Below, one piece after another: positions 16,372-24,637 of a stretch of DNA of 64,000 nucleotides. Both the position numbers and the translations under genes were made by a program. Under the pieces are notes generated by a model. It saw only the letters and a program-made list of their open reading frames with translations, was not told the DNA's origin and did no database searches. Positions within the stretch are counted from its first letter, which is position 1, and each line of letters starts with the position of its first letter. This DNA is from Indiicoccus explosivorum. Lineage in GTDB: Bacteria > Bacillota > Bacilli > Bacillales_A > Planococcaceae. The stretch is taken from assembly GCF_002167005.1 (NCBI RefSeq), contig NZ_NHTN01000010.1:1-64000 (forward strand), written 5' to 3'.

Positions 16372-17229
16372 ATGGCATTAGAACCAGGAACAACGGCTGT
16401 CCTGCGGATCGAAGACCGTTCTTCATCGCAATGGGTCTTAACGGATGGGATGGAGAAGGTCATGATGAACGAATCGGAGCTGGAAGGAGCGGACGCGGCA
16501 GCGGATGAAATCGAAGTGTTCTTATACAGGAACCGGCAGGGCGGCCTGTCGGCGACGCCGATGATCCCGCACATCACGAAAGGGCGGTTCGGATGGGCGA
16601 AAGTGCTGAAAACTTCGAAGCGGGACGGCGCAGTCATGGATATCGGCACCACCCGGGAAGTATATGTGCTGCCTGAAGATCTGCCTCGTTTTGAGGAGTT
16701 ATGGCCGCAGCCGGGCGACGAGCTGTTCATGACGCTGCGGACCGATAAAAGCGGTGATTTGTTCGGCCGTCTGGCGACGGAGGAACGGGTGCTGGAAGTG
16801 ATCAGTGAAGCGCCGGAAGAAGTGTTCAACAAAAACTTGAAAGCCCGTCCGTACCGGCTGCTGCCGGTGGGGACGTTCCTGGTCACGATCCCTGAAGGTT
16901 ACCGGGTATTCGTCCATGAATCCGAGCGGGAGAAAGAACCGCGTCTTGGAGAGGAAGTGGACGTCCGGATCATCGAAGTGAAGGAAGACGGAACGCTCAA
17001 TGGCTCCCTGCTGCCGAGAAAACAGGAGCGGCTGGGTGCGGATGCGGAAGCCATCAGACGTTACTTGGAACAGGCCGGCGGAGAAATGCCGTTTACGGAC
17101 AAATCGACACCGGACGAAATCCGGGAAATGTTCGATATGAGTAAAGCCGCATTCAAACGGGCCCTCGGCACTCTGATGAAAAACGGGCAGATCGTGCAGG
17201 AGGACGGCTGGACAAAACTGATCCGCTGA
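16372..17229 (+). CDS. cvfB: S1-like RNA-binding protein CvfB (YitL family)
   Basis: 285 residues. It contains consecutive S1-type OB folds: one at about 1-60 (PGTTAVLRIEDRSSSQW), one at 65-130 (GRFGWAKVLKTSKRDGAVMDIGTTREVYV) and one at 140-215 (VGTFLVTIPEGYRVFVHESE). It ends with a winged helix (STPDEIREMFDMSKAAFKRALGTLMKNGQI). This is the CvfB/YitL domain plan. In Staphylococcus, CvfB binds RNA and affects virulence-factor expression; the function in Bacillales is unclear. ATG 16372 follows AAGGAGG. Directly downstream of mntR. Confidence 0.93.
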   Translation: MALEPGTTAVLRIEDRSSSQWVLTDGMEKVMMNESELEGADAAADEIEVFLYRNRQGGLSATPMIPHITKGRFGWAKVLKTSKRDGAVMDIGTTREVYVLPEDLPRFEELWPQPGDELFMTLRTDKSGDLFGRLATEERVLEVISEAPEEVFNKNLKARPYRLLPVGTFLVTIPEGYRVFVHESEREKEPRLGEEVDVRIIEVKEDGTLNGSLLPRKQERLGADAEAIRRYLEQAGGEMPFTDKSTPDEIREMFDMSKAAFKRALGTLMKNGQIVQEDGWTKLIR

Positions 17230-17290
17230 TGCAACCTTTCCCGGCACCATACGTACTAATCTCAGAGAAGAAAGGGGAAAGAATGCGCTT

Positions 17291-18181
17291 ATGAAAAAAC
17301 TGATTTCACTGGCTGTCCTGCTGCTGATTGCAGCTGCTCCCGTGCAAGTGCTGGCAAATACGGGCATCAACGAAAAATTCGGTCCGCCGATTGTCGTGTA
17401 CGGAGGGGACCTGTCGGAAGCTGAACGCGAAAGCGTCCAGGAGAGTCTGGAAGTGGCGGAAGAACCGGAATTGGAAGAAATTGAAGTGACCGGTGAGGAT
17501 CTGGTTCAGTATATTGAAGACGGGGACCCGCGCGCCAATATGTATTCATCTGCTAAAATCACGCGGCAGGAAGAGGGCGAAGGACTTGTCATTGAAATCG
17601 TCACGCCGGAAAACATCACTCAAGTGACGGCGGACATGTACGCAAATGCCATCCTTACGGCGGGAATCGAAAATGCAATCGTGGAAGTGGCGGCACCGAA
17701 ACCCGTTACAGGTCATTCGGCACTCGTTGGAATTTACAAAGCCTATGAAGTCAACGGTGAACAGCTCGATCCGGAGCGGACAGATGTAGCGAACGATGAA
17801 CTTGAAGTGGCGACAGAAATCGTCGGCAACGGAGTGGAAGATGAAAAAGTGAGCGAACTGCTGACAGAAATCAAAAAGCAGATTGCAGAACAAAGTCCGG
17901 CTTCCCGTGAAGAAGTGGAGCAGATTGTCGAAGAGCAGCTCACCCGGCTGCAGATCGAGCTCAGCCCGGAAGACCGTCAGCTTCTGATCGACCTGATGGA
18001 TCGGATCCGGCAGCTTGATATCGACTTCTCCCAATGGTCGGACCAGCTCGATGATCTGAGCAAAACGATCGAGGAGACACTGGGTACGATCAACGATACA
18101 GTGAACGACGAAGGGTTTTGGGACAGCGTCCGGAACTTTTTCCGCGGCCTGGCCGATTCCATCCGTTCGCTTTTCAATTAA
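17291..18181 (+). CDS. Secreted DUF1002 protein (YpuA-like)
   Basis: 296 residues with a signal peptide (MKKLISLAVLLLIAAAPVQVLA, cleavage probably after ALA-like VLA at 22). The mature part begins with the DUF1002 hallmark FGPPIVVYGGDLSEAE. The central domain alternates acidic helices and strands (ILTAGIENAIVEVAAPKPVTGHSALVGIYKAYE, as in YpuA), and the last 90 residues are helical and coiled-coil-like (LDRIRQL...LDDLSKTIEETLGTINDTV). Exported, role unknown. Start ATG 17291; the ribosome site AAAGGGG is rather distant. Strong terminator follows. Confidence 0.88.
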   Translation: MKKLISLAVLLLIAAAPVQVLANTGINEKFGPPIVVYGGDLSEAERESVQESLEVAEEPELEEIEVTGEDLVQYIEDGDPRANMYSSAKITRQEEGEGLVIEIVTPENITQVTADMYANAILTAGIENAIVEVAAPKPVTGHSALVGIYKAYEVNGEQLDPERTDVANDELEVATEIVGNGVEDEKVSELLTEIKKQIAEQSPASREEVEQIVEEQLTRLQIELSPEDRQLLIDLMDRIRQLDIDFSQWSDQLDDLSKTIEETLGTINDTVNDEGFWDSVRNFFRGLADSIRSLFN

Positions 18182-18197
18182 AGAAGACGAAGATCCG

Positions 18198-18235
18198 TCC
18201 GTAAAGTGTCCGAACACTATACGGGCGTTTTTTTG
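18198..18235 (+). terminator. Intrinsic terminator of the DUF1002 gene
   Basis: 13-bp stem (one mismatch) around CCGA, ending in GTTTTTTT. Confidence 0.85.
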
Positions 18236-18269
18236 AAGCTATGAATCCTGGGAAGCTCTCCGTCAGCGC

Positions 18270-18295
18270 GTTTAACCGGGAAGCGAGAAGGGAAA
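18270..18295 (+). promoter_or_regulatory. Sigma-B-like promoter of the CoA-disulfide reductase gene
   Basis: GTTTAA (18270-18275), 14 bp, GGGAAA (18290-18295), 41 bp before the start codon. Confidence 0.6.
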
Positions 18296-18336
18296 TCTGC
18301 CAGAAAAGCGGAAGCTGAAGACAGAGGAGGATGAGG

Positions 18337-19665
18337 ATGAAAGTTGTAATTATCGGAGGGGATGCGGCAGGCATGAGCGCTGCCATGCAAATTGTGCGAA
18401 AAGGGGAGAATGCGGAGGTGCTGACGCTCGAAAAAGGAGAGACCTATTCTTATGGCCAGTGCGGTCTCCCCTATACGATCAGCGGACAGATTCCCTCCAC
18501 GGACCGGCTGATCGCGCGTACACCGGAAACGTTCCGGGAAAAGTATGGAATCGATGCAAAGACCGGACATACAGCTAAACGGATCGACCCGATTGAAAAG
18601 AAGGTTTCGGGGATAAAGACGGCAACGGGGGAGCCTTTCGAGTACGGGTACGATAAATTGCTCATCGCGACCGGCGCCAGCCCGGTCATGCCGGATATTA
18701 AAGGCAGCGATAAACCGGGCGTCCATGTGCTGAAAACCATTCCGGACGCTCACCGCATTATGGAAGATCTTGATGGTGAAGTGAAGCATATCGCTATTGT
18801 GGGCGGAGGGGCCATCGGTCTGGAGATGGCGGAAGTTTTCCGCGGGCTTGGAAAAGAAGTGCGCATCATTGAACGCGGCGGACATCTCGCGAAAATCTTC
18901 GATGCCGACATGGCGGAGCTGATCCATGCGGAAGCGGACAGGCATGGAATCCAAGTCCACACCAGGGAGAGTGTCGAAGAGATTTCAGGTGACAGAAAAG
19001 CGGAACGGATCCGCACGGATAAAGGGACATATCCGGCAGACCTCGTCCTGTTATCGGTCGGCGCTTACCCGAACACCCATTTCATCGCCGACACCGGCAT
19101 CGTCACGAGTGTGCGGGGAGCCATCCAGGTCGACCGCTACATGAAAACGAATGTGCCGGACATATTTGCGGCGGGGGACTGCGCTGTGCAATATCACCGG
19201 ATCAAAAAGAAGGACGACTACATTCCGCTTGGCACAACGGCGAATAAACAAGGCCGCATCGCGGGCTTGAACATGATCGGCATGCCAAAAACGTTCAACG
19301 GAGTCGTAGGTACTTCGATTCTGAAATTCATGGACTTGGCGCTTGCCCGGACCGGACTCTCAGAAAAAGAAGCGCAGGCAATCGGAATTCCGGTTAAGAC
19401 CGTACGGGTGAAGGCGAAAGATATCGCGGGCTACTATCCGGATCCAAACCCGCTGCATGTCAAACTGGTTTACGGAGCGGAAGATGATTTGCTGCTGGGC
19501 GGACAGGTCATCGGGAAAAACGGAGCGGATAAGCGGATCGATGTTCTGGCAACCGCGCTGTACAATGGCATGAGGCTCCATGACCTCGAGGATCTCGATC
19601 TGGCTTATGCGCCTCCGTTCAACGGCACATGGGATCCCATCCAGCAGGCGGCACGGCGAGGGTGA
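18337..19665 (+). CDS. CoA-disulfide reductase family flavoprotein
   Basis: 442 residues. FAD motif [16 protein letters not shown], single active-site Cys42 in [13 protein letters not shown](P)H motif [15 protein letters not shown] near 155, second FAD contact FAAGDCAVQ near 280 and the C-terminal dimerisation domain with the tyrosine pair region (AGYYPDPNP). This is the layout of coenzyme A-disulfide reductase, which keeps CoASH reduced where CoA or bacillithiol replaces glutathione. Related enzymes reduce persulfides or O2, so the exact substrate is uncertain. I use ATG 18337, six bases after GAGGAGG; the ATG at 18331 abuts that site. A sigma-B-like promoter precedes it. Confidence 0.92.
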   Translation: MKVVIIGGDAAGMSAAMQIVRKGENAEVLTLEKGETYSYGQCGLPYTISGQIPSTDRLIARTPETFREKYGIDAKTGHTAKRIDPIEKKVSGIKTATGEPFEYGYDKLLIATGASPVMPDIKGSDKPGVHVLKTIPDAHRIMEDLDGEVKHIAIVGGGAIGLEMAEVFRGLGKEVRIIERGGHLAKIFDADMAELIHAEADRHGIQVHTRESVEEISGDRKAERIRTDKGTYPADLVLLSVGAYPNTHFIADTGIVTSVRGAIQVDRYMKTNVPDIFAAGDCAVQYHRIKKKDDYIPLGTTANKQGRIAGLNMIGMPKTFNGVVGTSILKFMDLALARTGLSEKEAQAIGIPVKTVRVKAKDIAGYYPDPNPLHVKLVYGAEDDLLLGGQVIGKNGADKRIDVLATALYNGMRLHDLEDLDLAYAPPFNGTWDPIQQAARRG

Positions 19666-19705
19666 ACCCTTTGCCGTGCCGGATGGATATGATAAACTCG
19701 ATTTA

Positions 19706-19723
19706 TATCTCGATTTCAAGATA
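19706..19723 (+). promoter_or_regulatory. Candidate MhqR operator before the ring-cleaving dioxygenase
   Basis: TATCTCGATTTCAAGATA agrees at 16 of 18 positions with the B. subtilis MhqR site as I recall it (TATCTCGAATTCGAGATA). It lies 16 bp before the start codon. Confidence 0.6.
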
Positions 19724-19739
19724 AAGGGGCGGATCATCC

Positions 19740-20711
19740 ATGGAACTTGCAGGAATTCATCATGTCTCAGCCATTACCGCGAATGCGGAAAAAAACCATG
19801 ACTTCTTCACGAGGATCCTGGGAATGCGGCTTGTGAAAAAAAGTGTCAATCAGGACAATACATCTTCTTATCACTTGTTTTATGCGGATGCCGTCGGGAC
19901 TCCCGGGACGGATATGACATACTTCGACATTCCGATGGCCGGCCGCACTTACTCCGGCAGTTCCAGTATCAGCAGCACGTCGTTCCGGGTCCGGAGCCGG
20001 GAGTCGCTGGACTATTGGCGCAGCAGATTCGAAGAATTCAAGGTGCCGCATGGGGAAATCGGCGAACGGTTCGGGCGGCCGGTCTTGCCGTTTGAAGATT
20101 TTGAAGGTTCCCGTCTTTTATTGACAGCAGATAATGGAAATGGAATCCCGTTCGGTGTACCATGGAATCAGGCGGGGATTCCGGAAGAATACGCAATTGC
20201 CGGTCTTGGGCCGGTAACGCTCACTGTCCGGAACGCCGGGCCGACAGCCCGTGTGCTGACGGAAATTATGGGTTTCCGGGAAATCGGCACATATGACGCG
20301 TTTGCGGAGGGAATGCCGGATATCCGGGTATTTTCGACCGGAGAAGGCGGGCCGGGAGGCGAAGTGCACTTGGAGACCCGGCCAGGAATGCCGCCTGAAC
20401 GGCCAGGCCGCGGGAGTGTCCACCATGTGGCGTTCCGTGTGGAGACGTTTGAAGAATACAGTAAATGGGACGCGTATCTACGGCAAAACGGATTCCGGAC
20501 TTCAGGGGAAGTGGACCGGTACTATTTCAAGGCGATTTACTTCCGTGAGCCGAACGGCATCCTGTTTGAACTTTCGACAGATGAGCCCGGATTCGATACG
20601 GACGAACCGCTGGATTCGCTCGGTGAAACGCTGGCATTGCCGCCATTTCTTGAACCGCGCCGTGAAGCGATCGAAGCATCGCTGCGTCCGCTGACCATCA
20701 GCCGCACATGA
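19740..20711 (+). CDS. Ring-cleaving dioxygenase, VOC family (MhqO/YkcA type)
   Basis: 323 residues, two tandem glyoxalase/VOC halves. The metal ligands are expected from GIHHVSAIT (residues 5-13), HHVAFRV near 225 and the glutamate in GILFELSTDEPGF near 275. Members include MhqO and MhqA, induced by quinones and catechols and thought to open hydroquinone rings. The MhqR-like operator immediately upstream supports this role. Start ATG 19740 has only a weak ribosome site (AAGGGGCGG), overlapping the operator. A small GNAT gene follows 16 bp later, likely on the same transcript. Confidence 0.9.
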   Translation: MELAGIHHVSAITANAEKNHDFFTRILGMRLVKKSVNQDNTSSYHLFYADAVGTPGTDMTYFDIPMAGRTYSGSSSISSTSFRVRSRESLDYWRSRFEEFKVPHGEIGERFGRPVLPFEDFEGSRLLLTADNGNGIPFGVPWNQAGIPEEYAIAGLGPVTLTVRNAGPTARVLTEIMGFREIGTYDAFAEGMPDIRVFSTGEGGPGGEVHLETRPGMPPERPGRGSVHHVAFRVETFEEYSKWDAYLRQNGFRTSGEVDRYYFKAIYFREPNGILFELSTDEPGFDTDEPLDSLGETLALPPFLEPRREAIEASLRPLTISRT

Positions 20712-20727
20712 AAAGGAGAGGATTTGC

Positions 20728-21012
20728 ATGGAATTTAAACTGACAGAACTTGGCCATGACCACTTCGCGTTCCGAAAAGAAGAGAATGGCAATACTGCTG
20801 CAGAAATCACCTGGACTCAAATGGCGGATGTCATGGTGGTTGAGCATACGTTCGTAGATCCATCCCTCAGGGGACAGGGCGTTGCGAAACAGCTGCTCGA
20901 TCAGACGGCTGCTTACGCGAGGCAAAACGACTATAAAATCGAGCCGGTCTGCTCTTACGTTGTAACGGCATTTGAACGGTCGAGCGACTATGACGATATA
21001 AAAGCAGAATGA
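20728..21012 (+). CDS. Small GNAT-fold acetyltransferase (YjdJ-like)
   Basis: 94 residues in the short Gcn5-related family that includes YjdJ, with the acetyl-CoA loop DPSLRGQGVAKQLLDQTAAYARQNDYKI and the strand VVEHTFV. These minimal proteins have the acetyl-CoA core but a reduced substrate site; function unknown. Ribosome site AAAGGAGAGG. It sits in an apparent operon with the dioxygenase, which suggests, but does not prove, a part in the same electrophile response. Confidence 0.88.
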   Translation: MEFKLTELGHDHFAFRKEENGNTAAEITWTQMADVMVVEHTFVDPSLRGQGVAKQLLDQTAAYARQNDYKIEPVCSYVVTAFERSSDYDDIKAE

Positions 21013-21014
21013 AA

Positions 21015-21044
21015 AACAGATCCGCAGCCAGCGGATCTGTTTTA
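21015..21044 (+). terminator. Intrinsic terminator after the small GNAT gene
   Basis: 11-bp perfect stem AACAGATCCGC / GCGGATCTGTT followed by TTTATAT. Confidence 0.85.
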
Positions 21045-21066
21045 TATACTTCCGGATCATGGACGG

Positions 21067-21165
21067 TTACAGTGAAGTCACGATAAAGACGATGGCGGTC
21101 AGCACCGAGGCGCCGCCTATTCCATACATAAAATCTGCCTGATTGAAAATCAATTTATTTTCCAT
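21067..21165 (-). CDS. 32-residue putative membrane peptide
   Basis: A short frame too small for normal gene finding: MENKLIFNQADFMYGIGG followed by the hydrophobic ASVLTAIVFIVTSL and TAA. One membrane span at about residues 16-32 preceded by a polar N-terminus. Support: GAGGTG ribosome site 6-8 bp before the ATG, a sigma-B-like promoter 51 bp upstream (GTTTAA, 15 bp, GGGTAC), and a position in an otherwise empty gap between a terminator and a divergent gene. I do not recognise a family. It could be a stress-induced membrane peptide of the kind common in Bacillales. Confidence 0.65.
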   Translation of the reverse strand: MENKLIFNQADFMYGIGGASVLTAIVFIVTSL

Positions 21166-21216
21166 GATGGTTCACCTCGTTGTTAGTATCTTTTTGCTTA
21201 GTCTGATGTTTCATTT

Positions 21217-21243
21217 GTACCCGCTGGTGCCGTATTTTTAAAC
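21217..21243 (-). promoter_or_regulatory. Sigma-B-like promoter of the 32-residue peptide gene
   Basis: Minus strand GTTTAA (21243-21238), 15 bp, GGGTAC (21222-21217). The -10 is the same as for the 51-residue membrane protein gene. Confidence 0.55.
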
Positions 21244-21245
21244 AT

Positions 21246-21270
21246 GTTTTGTCAAATTTCTGATGGGAAA
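21246..21270 (+). promoter_or_regulatory. Sigma-B-like promoter toward the DUF4064 gene
   Basis: GTTTTG (21246-21251), 13 bp, GGGAAA (21265-21270), divergent from the preceding promoter. 68 bp before the start. Confidence 0.4.
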
Positions 21271-21338
21271 AGAAAAATAAGGAACGTTTTGCAGGACTGT
21301 ACGTATTCAGTAAAGAATGAAAAAGCGAGGTGAAGCAG

Positions 21339-21857
21339 ATGTACGGAAAACCATTTTCAAGGACATGGGAAAAAGCGCTCGGCATTATCGGGATTGTGCT
21401 GAATGTCACCGTGATCATTTTGACCATAATTGCAATCATCAACATCGGGGGATTCGAAGGCAGTGTGTTCGAAGCCCAGCTTCAGGAAGATATCCTGAAC
21501 GATCCGACGCTGACCCCGGAAGAAGCGGAAGCGACCGTCGCCCTGGTGAGCGGCTTCACTGACATCTTCGGTGTTTTCGGCTGGGTGATCGTCGCTGTTC
21601 TGGCGCTGGCGAGCGCTCTTGCAGTTGTTGCGATCATCAACTTGAACGACAATAAAAAGCCGAAACTGGCCGGTATTTTATTCGTAATCGCCGGAATCCT
21701 GTCCGGCTTGCTGTCGCTGACAGCCCTTATCTTCTACGTCGCGGCGATCATGTGCTTCGTCCGCCGTCCGCCACTTGCCGAAGAGCCCGTGCTTGCCGAA
21801 GACCCGCAGCAGCCAGACCTGCAGCGGGAAGAAGATTCACCTTACCGCCCGCTTTAA
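21339..21857 (+). CDS. DUF4064 membrane protein
   Basis: 172 residues with membrane segments at about 14-37, 73-98, 110-130 and 133-150 and an acidic tail ending EDSPYRPL. The loop between the first two spans is acidic (EDILNDPTLTPEEAEATVALVSGF), which fits DUF4064 proteins. No known function. I use ATG 21339 after GCGAGGTGA; the GTG at 21330 is part of that ribosome site. Divergent from the 32-residue peptide gene, with sigma-B-like promoters pointing both ways between them. Confidence 0.82.
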   Translation: MYGKPFSRTWEKALGIIGIVLNVTVIILTIIAIINIGGFEGSVFEAQLQEDILNDPTLTPEEAEATVALVSGFTDIFGVFGWVIVAVLALASALAVVAIINLNDNKKPKLAGILFVIAGILSGLLSLTALIFYVAAIMCFVRRPPLAEEPVLAEDPQQPDLQREEDSPYRPL

Positions 21858-21862
21858 AGCGC

Positions 21863-21896
21863 AAAAGCACCTGCTCCTCATAGGGCAGGTGCTTTT
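21863..21896. terminator. Bidirectional terminator between the DUF4064 and GNAT genes
   Basis: 12-bp perfect stem AAAAGCACCTGC / GCAGGTGCTTTT. The minus-strand gene's stop codon (21878-21880) lies in the loop. Confidence 0.85.
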
Positions 21897-22378
21897 CTTT
21901 CGTCGAGCTTCCGGATGTATTCAGCTGTATAAAGCGGCAGGCCTTCGAACACCTCTTCGAATTCCTGGACAAACGTGAATCCGTTCGCCTCATAGAAACG
22001 CCGGGCTTTCCCGTTATCCGCATCCACATAGACGGACAGCTGGCGTCCGCCTGCCAGCATCCGGATCCCGTACTGCATAAGCTGGCTGCCATAACCGCTC
22101 CGGAGGTATTCCGGTCTGATATGCAGGGCGATCAGTTCCGCATCCCCGTCTTCGTCCGCTTTTGTGAAATTGGCGAACCCCACCGGTTCCCCTTCATGTT
22201 CGGCCATGAGCAGGATGGTCCGTTCAATGCGTTTTTGGAGCATGGCATCCGAATAGGATTTATCCAAAAAAGCCTGCTGGATCCGGACAGGATAAATATC
22301 AGTGTAGGTATTGCGCCAGCTCGCCCGGGCAATCGCCTGAATTGCCTCAATATCCTGTTCCGTCCCTGGACGAATCAT
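21878..22378 (-). CDS. GNAT family N-acetyltransferase
   Basis: 166 residues, one GNAT domain: MIRPGTEQDIEAIQAIARASW opening, IRPEYLRSGYGSQLMQYGI as the acetyl-CoA loop, and VDADNGKARRFYEANGFTFVQEF as the closing motif. Substrate not predictable. GAGGTGG ribosome site before ATG 22378. Single gene ending in the loop of the shared terminator. Confidence 0.88.
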   Translation of the reverse strand: MIRPGTEQDIEAIQAIARASWRNTYTDIYPVRIQQAFLDKSYSDAMLQKRIERTILLMAEHEGEPVGFANFTKADEDGDAELIALHIRPEYLRSGYGSQLMQYGIRMLAGGRQLSVYVDADNGKARRFYEANGFTFVQEFEEVFEGLPLYTAEYIRKLDERKAPAL

Positions 22379-22495
22379 GTTACCACCTCAGCTGTCGTTT
22401 TCGTCATCATATCAAAATTCCTTCTTATAATCCACATTTGTGCAATAATTTAGTATGGTAGGAGAGTATCAGCCAGAACAGGAGGAGATGATAGG

Positions 22496-22942
22496 ATGGA
22501 ATGGAATACATACCGGTTCAGTGAGCTATCCGCTCCGCTGCTGTATGAAATCCTTAAACTTCGGGTGGATGTTTTTGTGGTGGAGCAGAATTGTCCATAC
22601 CCGGAAATCGACGGCTTGGATCCCGATTGCGTGCATATCACTGCGATTGAGGACGGAAAGGTCCGGGCGTATGCCAGGCTCGTCCCCGGCGGTATGAAAA
22701 ACAATCTGCCGGCAATCGGCCGGGTGATCGTAACTCCAGGGACGAGAGGGACAGGACTGGGCCGTGAGCTTGTGCGGCGCTGTGTCGACTTTATTCTGGA
22801 AGAATGGAAGGAAGACCGGATTTTTCTCCAGGGCCAAGCTCATTTAAAGTCATTTTATGAGTCATTCGGATTCCGTCAGGTTTCGGAAGTTTATGACGAA
22901 GACGGGATTCCGCACATTGATATGGAATTGGTCAGCCACTGA
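22496..22942 (+). CDS. GNAT family N-acetyltransferase, ElaA-like
   Basis: 148 residues starting MEWNTYRFSELSAPLLYEILKLRVDVFVVEQNCPY, the ElaA signature. It continues IGRVIVTPGTRGTGLGRELVRR (acetyl-CoA loop) and QAHLKSFYESFGFRQVSEVYDEDGIPHIDM. The ElaA group is conserved but its substrate is unknown. Ribosome site CAGGAGGAG. Divergent from the preceding acetyltransferase gene and unrelated to it in sequence. Confidence 0.9.
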   Translation: MEWNTYRFSELSAPLLYEILKLRVDVFVVEQNCPYPEIDGLDPDCVHITAIEDGKVRAYARLVPGGMKNNLPAIGRVIVTPGTRGTGLGRELVRRCVDFILEEWKEDRIFLQGQAHLKSFYESFGFRQVSEVYDEDGIPHIDMELVSH

Positions 22943-22944
22943 CC

Positions 22945-22969
22945 GATTAAAGTTGGTGATAGCGGGTAA
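22945..22969 (+). promoter_or_regulatory. Sigma-B-like promoter of the YtxH-like gene
   Basis: GATTAA (22945-22950), 13 bp, GGGTAA (22964-22969), 32 bp before ATG 23002. Confidence 0.5.
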
Positions 22970-23001
22970 AAGATAATTAAACAGAACGGGAGGGCGATGC
23001 C

Positions 23002-23358
23002 ATGGCAAGGAAGAGAGGACTGCTTCTTGCGGGACTGGCCGCAGGGACCTATGCCTATTTAAAGAAACCCGAAAATCGCGAGAAGGCCACTGCTGCTTTT
23101 AACAATGCGAAAGCGAAGGTGAATTCATACATGGAATCACAAAATCTCGACAACAGCAACGATCCGAAAGAAGAGCATGTGACGGATTCCCGGACCGGTA
23201 AACTTGCCGGAAAAGACAGCCAGAAAGACCGGAAAGCACCGGATGAAGGATTGGATGACGGCAAACAGAAATTGTCACCGAATGATCTCGGAGATGAAAA
23301 GGAAGAAGACACCGAATCTGTCGCACCGATCAAACGCGTCAACACGGAAAATCTATAG
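23002..23358 (+). CDS. YtxH-like hydrophilic protein
   Basis: 118 residues. The first 20 (RKRGLLLAGLAAGTYAYLKK) are a glycine-rich hydrophobic anchor followed by a lysine-rich helix, as in YtxH general-stress proteins. The rest is a disordered, highly charged tail (KDRKAPDEGLDDGKQK...). No catalytic motif. Ribosome site CGGGAGGG. A sigma-B-like promoter upstream agrees with a stress role. Family assignment is tentative because the tail has no recognisable domain. Confidence 0.7.
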   Translation: MARKRGLLLAGLAAGTYAYLKKPENREKATAAFNNAKAKVNSYMESQNLDNSNDPKEEHVTDSRTGKLAGKDSQKDRKAPDEGLDDGKQKLSPNDLGDEKEEDTESVAPIKRVNTENL

Positions 23359-23391
23359 AAAAAAGGATGACCGGCCCGGTCATCCTTTTTT
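23359..23391. terminator. Bidirectional terminator between the YtxH-like and MFS genes
   Basis: 16-bp perfect arms AAAAAAGGATGACCGG and complement. The MFS gene's stop (23380-23382) lies in the right arm. Confidence 0.85.
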
Positions 23392-24531
23392 GTGCGGCAA
23401 TAAGCGGCGGGTGTTCATCAGCAGGCCGGACAGCGCCAGCATGAGCAGCAGGATTCCGCACAGAACAAAACTGCTGTCTGCAGAAAGCCCAAGGGCCCCG
23501 GTTATGCTGGATCCCGCGACGACTCCGATTGAAAAACACGCGTAGAACAGGCCGTATGACTTGCCCCTGGCTGAAGCGGACGTGGCGTCGATCAACAAGG
23601 AATTGATGGATGGAAACAGAAACGCGAATCCGATGCCGTAAGCTGCCATCGTACTGTACAAGGCGGCCAGTGATTCAGCGGTGCTCAGGGCGAACAGCGA
23701 GCTGGCCATGATGACGAGACCGCCGGCCATCGTATAGACGGGCGGCGCGATATCGAAAATCCGGTTGACCGGCAGTGCGAATACAGCAATGGCCGCTAAT
23801 CCGAAAACGCTGAGAAGCAAACCGCCTGTCTCTGTGCCGAATCCGAGCCCGATCGCTCTAAGCGGCAGCATATACGCGATGACGCCTTGGGAAAACATAA
23901 GGAAAAAGGCGCCGGCATACGATAAGAGTAAGCCCGGTGAGATGGCAGCTGCCAATTCCGCGGCCGCTTCTTCCGAAGGCGGTTTCCGGTGCGCAGTTCC
24001 CCGTTTCAGGACGAAAAAAGCGGCCGCGCCTGCGGCAAGGAGCGCAAAACCGGTGATGGACATGACAAACGGGACACTTGTCCTGGCGGCGGTCACCGCA
24101 CTGAATGCCGGGCCGGCAATCGCGGCGAGTCCGATGAATGCGCCGGCGACCGCGCCATTACGGCCGCGCGCTTCCGTTCCCGTCCGGTTTGCGGCATATG
24201 TGAAAGCTGCCGGGATGATCAGCCCCGCGCTTAATCCATGAAGAAAACGGACAGCCAGCAGACTGTAGGGACCGATAATGAGCTGATAAAGGAAAAGGGA
24301 GCCTGCGGTAAGCAGAAGTCCGATGAGGAGAACCCGGTACGGGCCTTTCCGGTCTGCCAGAATACCGGAGATCATATTGCCGCCGATATTGGCCAGGGAA
24401 TAAATGCCGACAGCGAAGCCTGTCACGAATGTGGAAGCGCCGAAGGACGCCGCCAGCGGACTGATGACAGGAAGCTGGGCGAATAAATCAAAAAAGGCGA
24501 GGAAAATGAGAAAGTAGGTGAAAAATCTCAC
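23380..24531 (-). CDS. MFS transporter
   Basis: 383 residues with about twelve membrane spans. The segment between spans 2 and 3 (GILADRKGPYRVLLIG) is the family A-motif. ALSTAESLAALYSTMAAYGIGFAFLFPSINSLLIDATSASARGKSYG is the second-half equivalent. It probably exports a small molecule; no substrate clue. GTG start at 24531 with a weak ribosome site (AAAGAGTGG). Its promoter overlaps that of the divergent lipid-kinase gene. Confidence 0.87.
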   Translation of the reverse strand: MRFFTYFLIFLAFFDLFAQLPVISPLAASFGASTFVTGFAVGIYSLANIGGNMISGILADRKGPYRVLLIGLLLTAGSLFLYQLIIGPYSLLAVRFLHGLSAGLIIPAAFTYAANRTGTEARGRNGAVAGAFIGLAAIAGPAFSAVTAARTSVPFVMSITGFALLAAGAAAFFVLKRGTAHRKPPSEEAAAELAAAISPGLLLSYAGAFFLMFSQGVIAYMLPLRAIGLGFGTETGGLLLSVFGLAAIAVFALPVNRIFDIAPPVYTMAGGLVIMASSLFALSTAESLAALYSTMAAYGIGFAFLFPSINSLLIDATSASARGKSYGLFYACFSIGVVAGSSITGALGLSADSSFVLCGILLLMLALSGLLMNTRRLLPHKKG

Positions 24532-24574
24532 GGCTGTCCACTCTTTCTGCGGCCGGCAATTCCGTCGGCACGCG

Positions 24575-24600
24575 GATTAATTGTAACGGAATTCGGGAAT
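24575..24600 (+). promoter_or_regulatory. Sigma-B-like promoter of the lipid kinase gene
   Basis: GATTAA (24575-24580), 14 bp, GGGAAT (24595-24600), 37 bp before ATG 24638. Confidence 0.4.
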
Positions 24601-24607
24601 AGTGCAA
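24580..24607 (-). promoter_or_regulatory. Sigma-A promoter of the MFS gene
   Basis: Minus strand TTGCAC (24607-24602), 16 bp, TACAAT (24585-24580). Confidence 0.5.
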
Positions 24608-24637
24608 CAGGTCAGTTACAGTGATGGAGGCGTCTGA

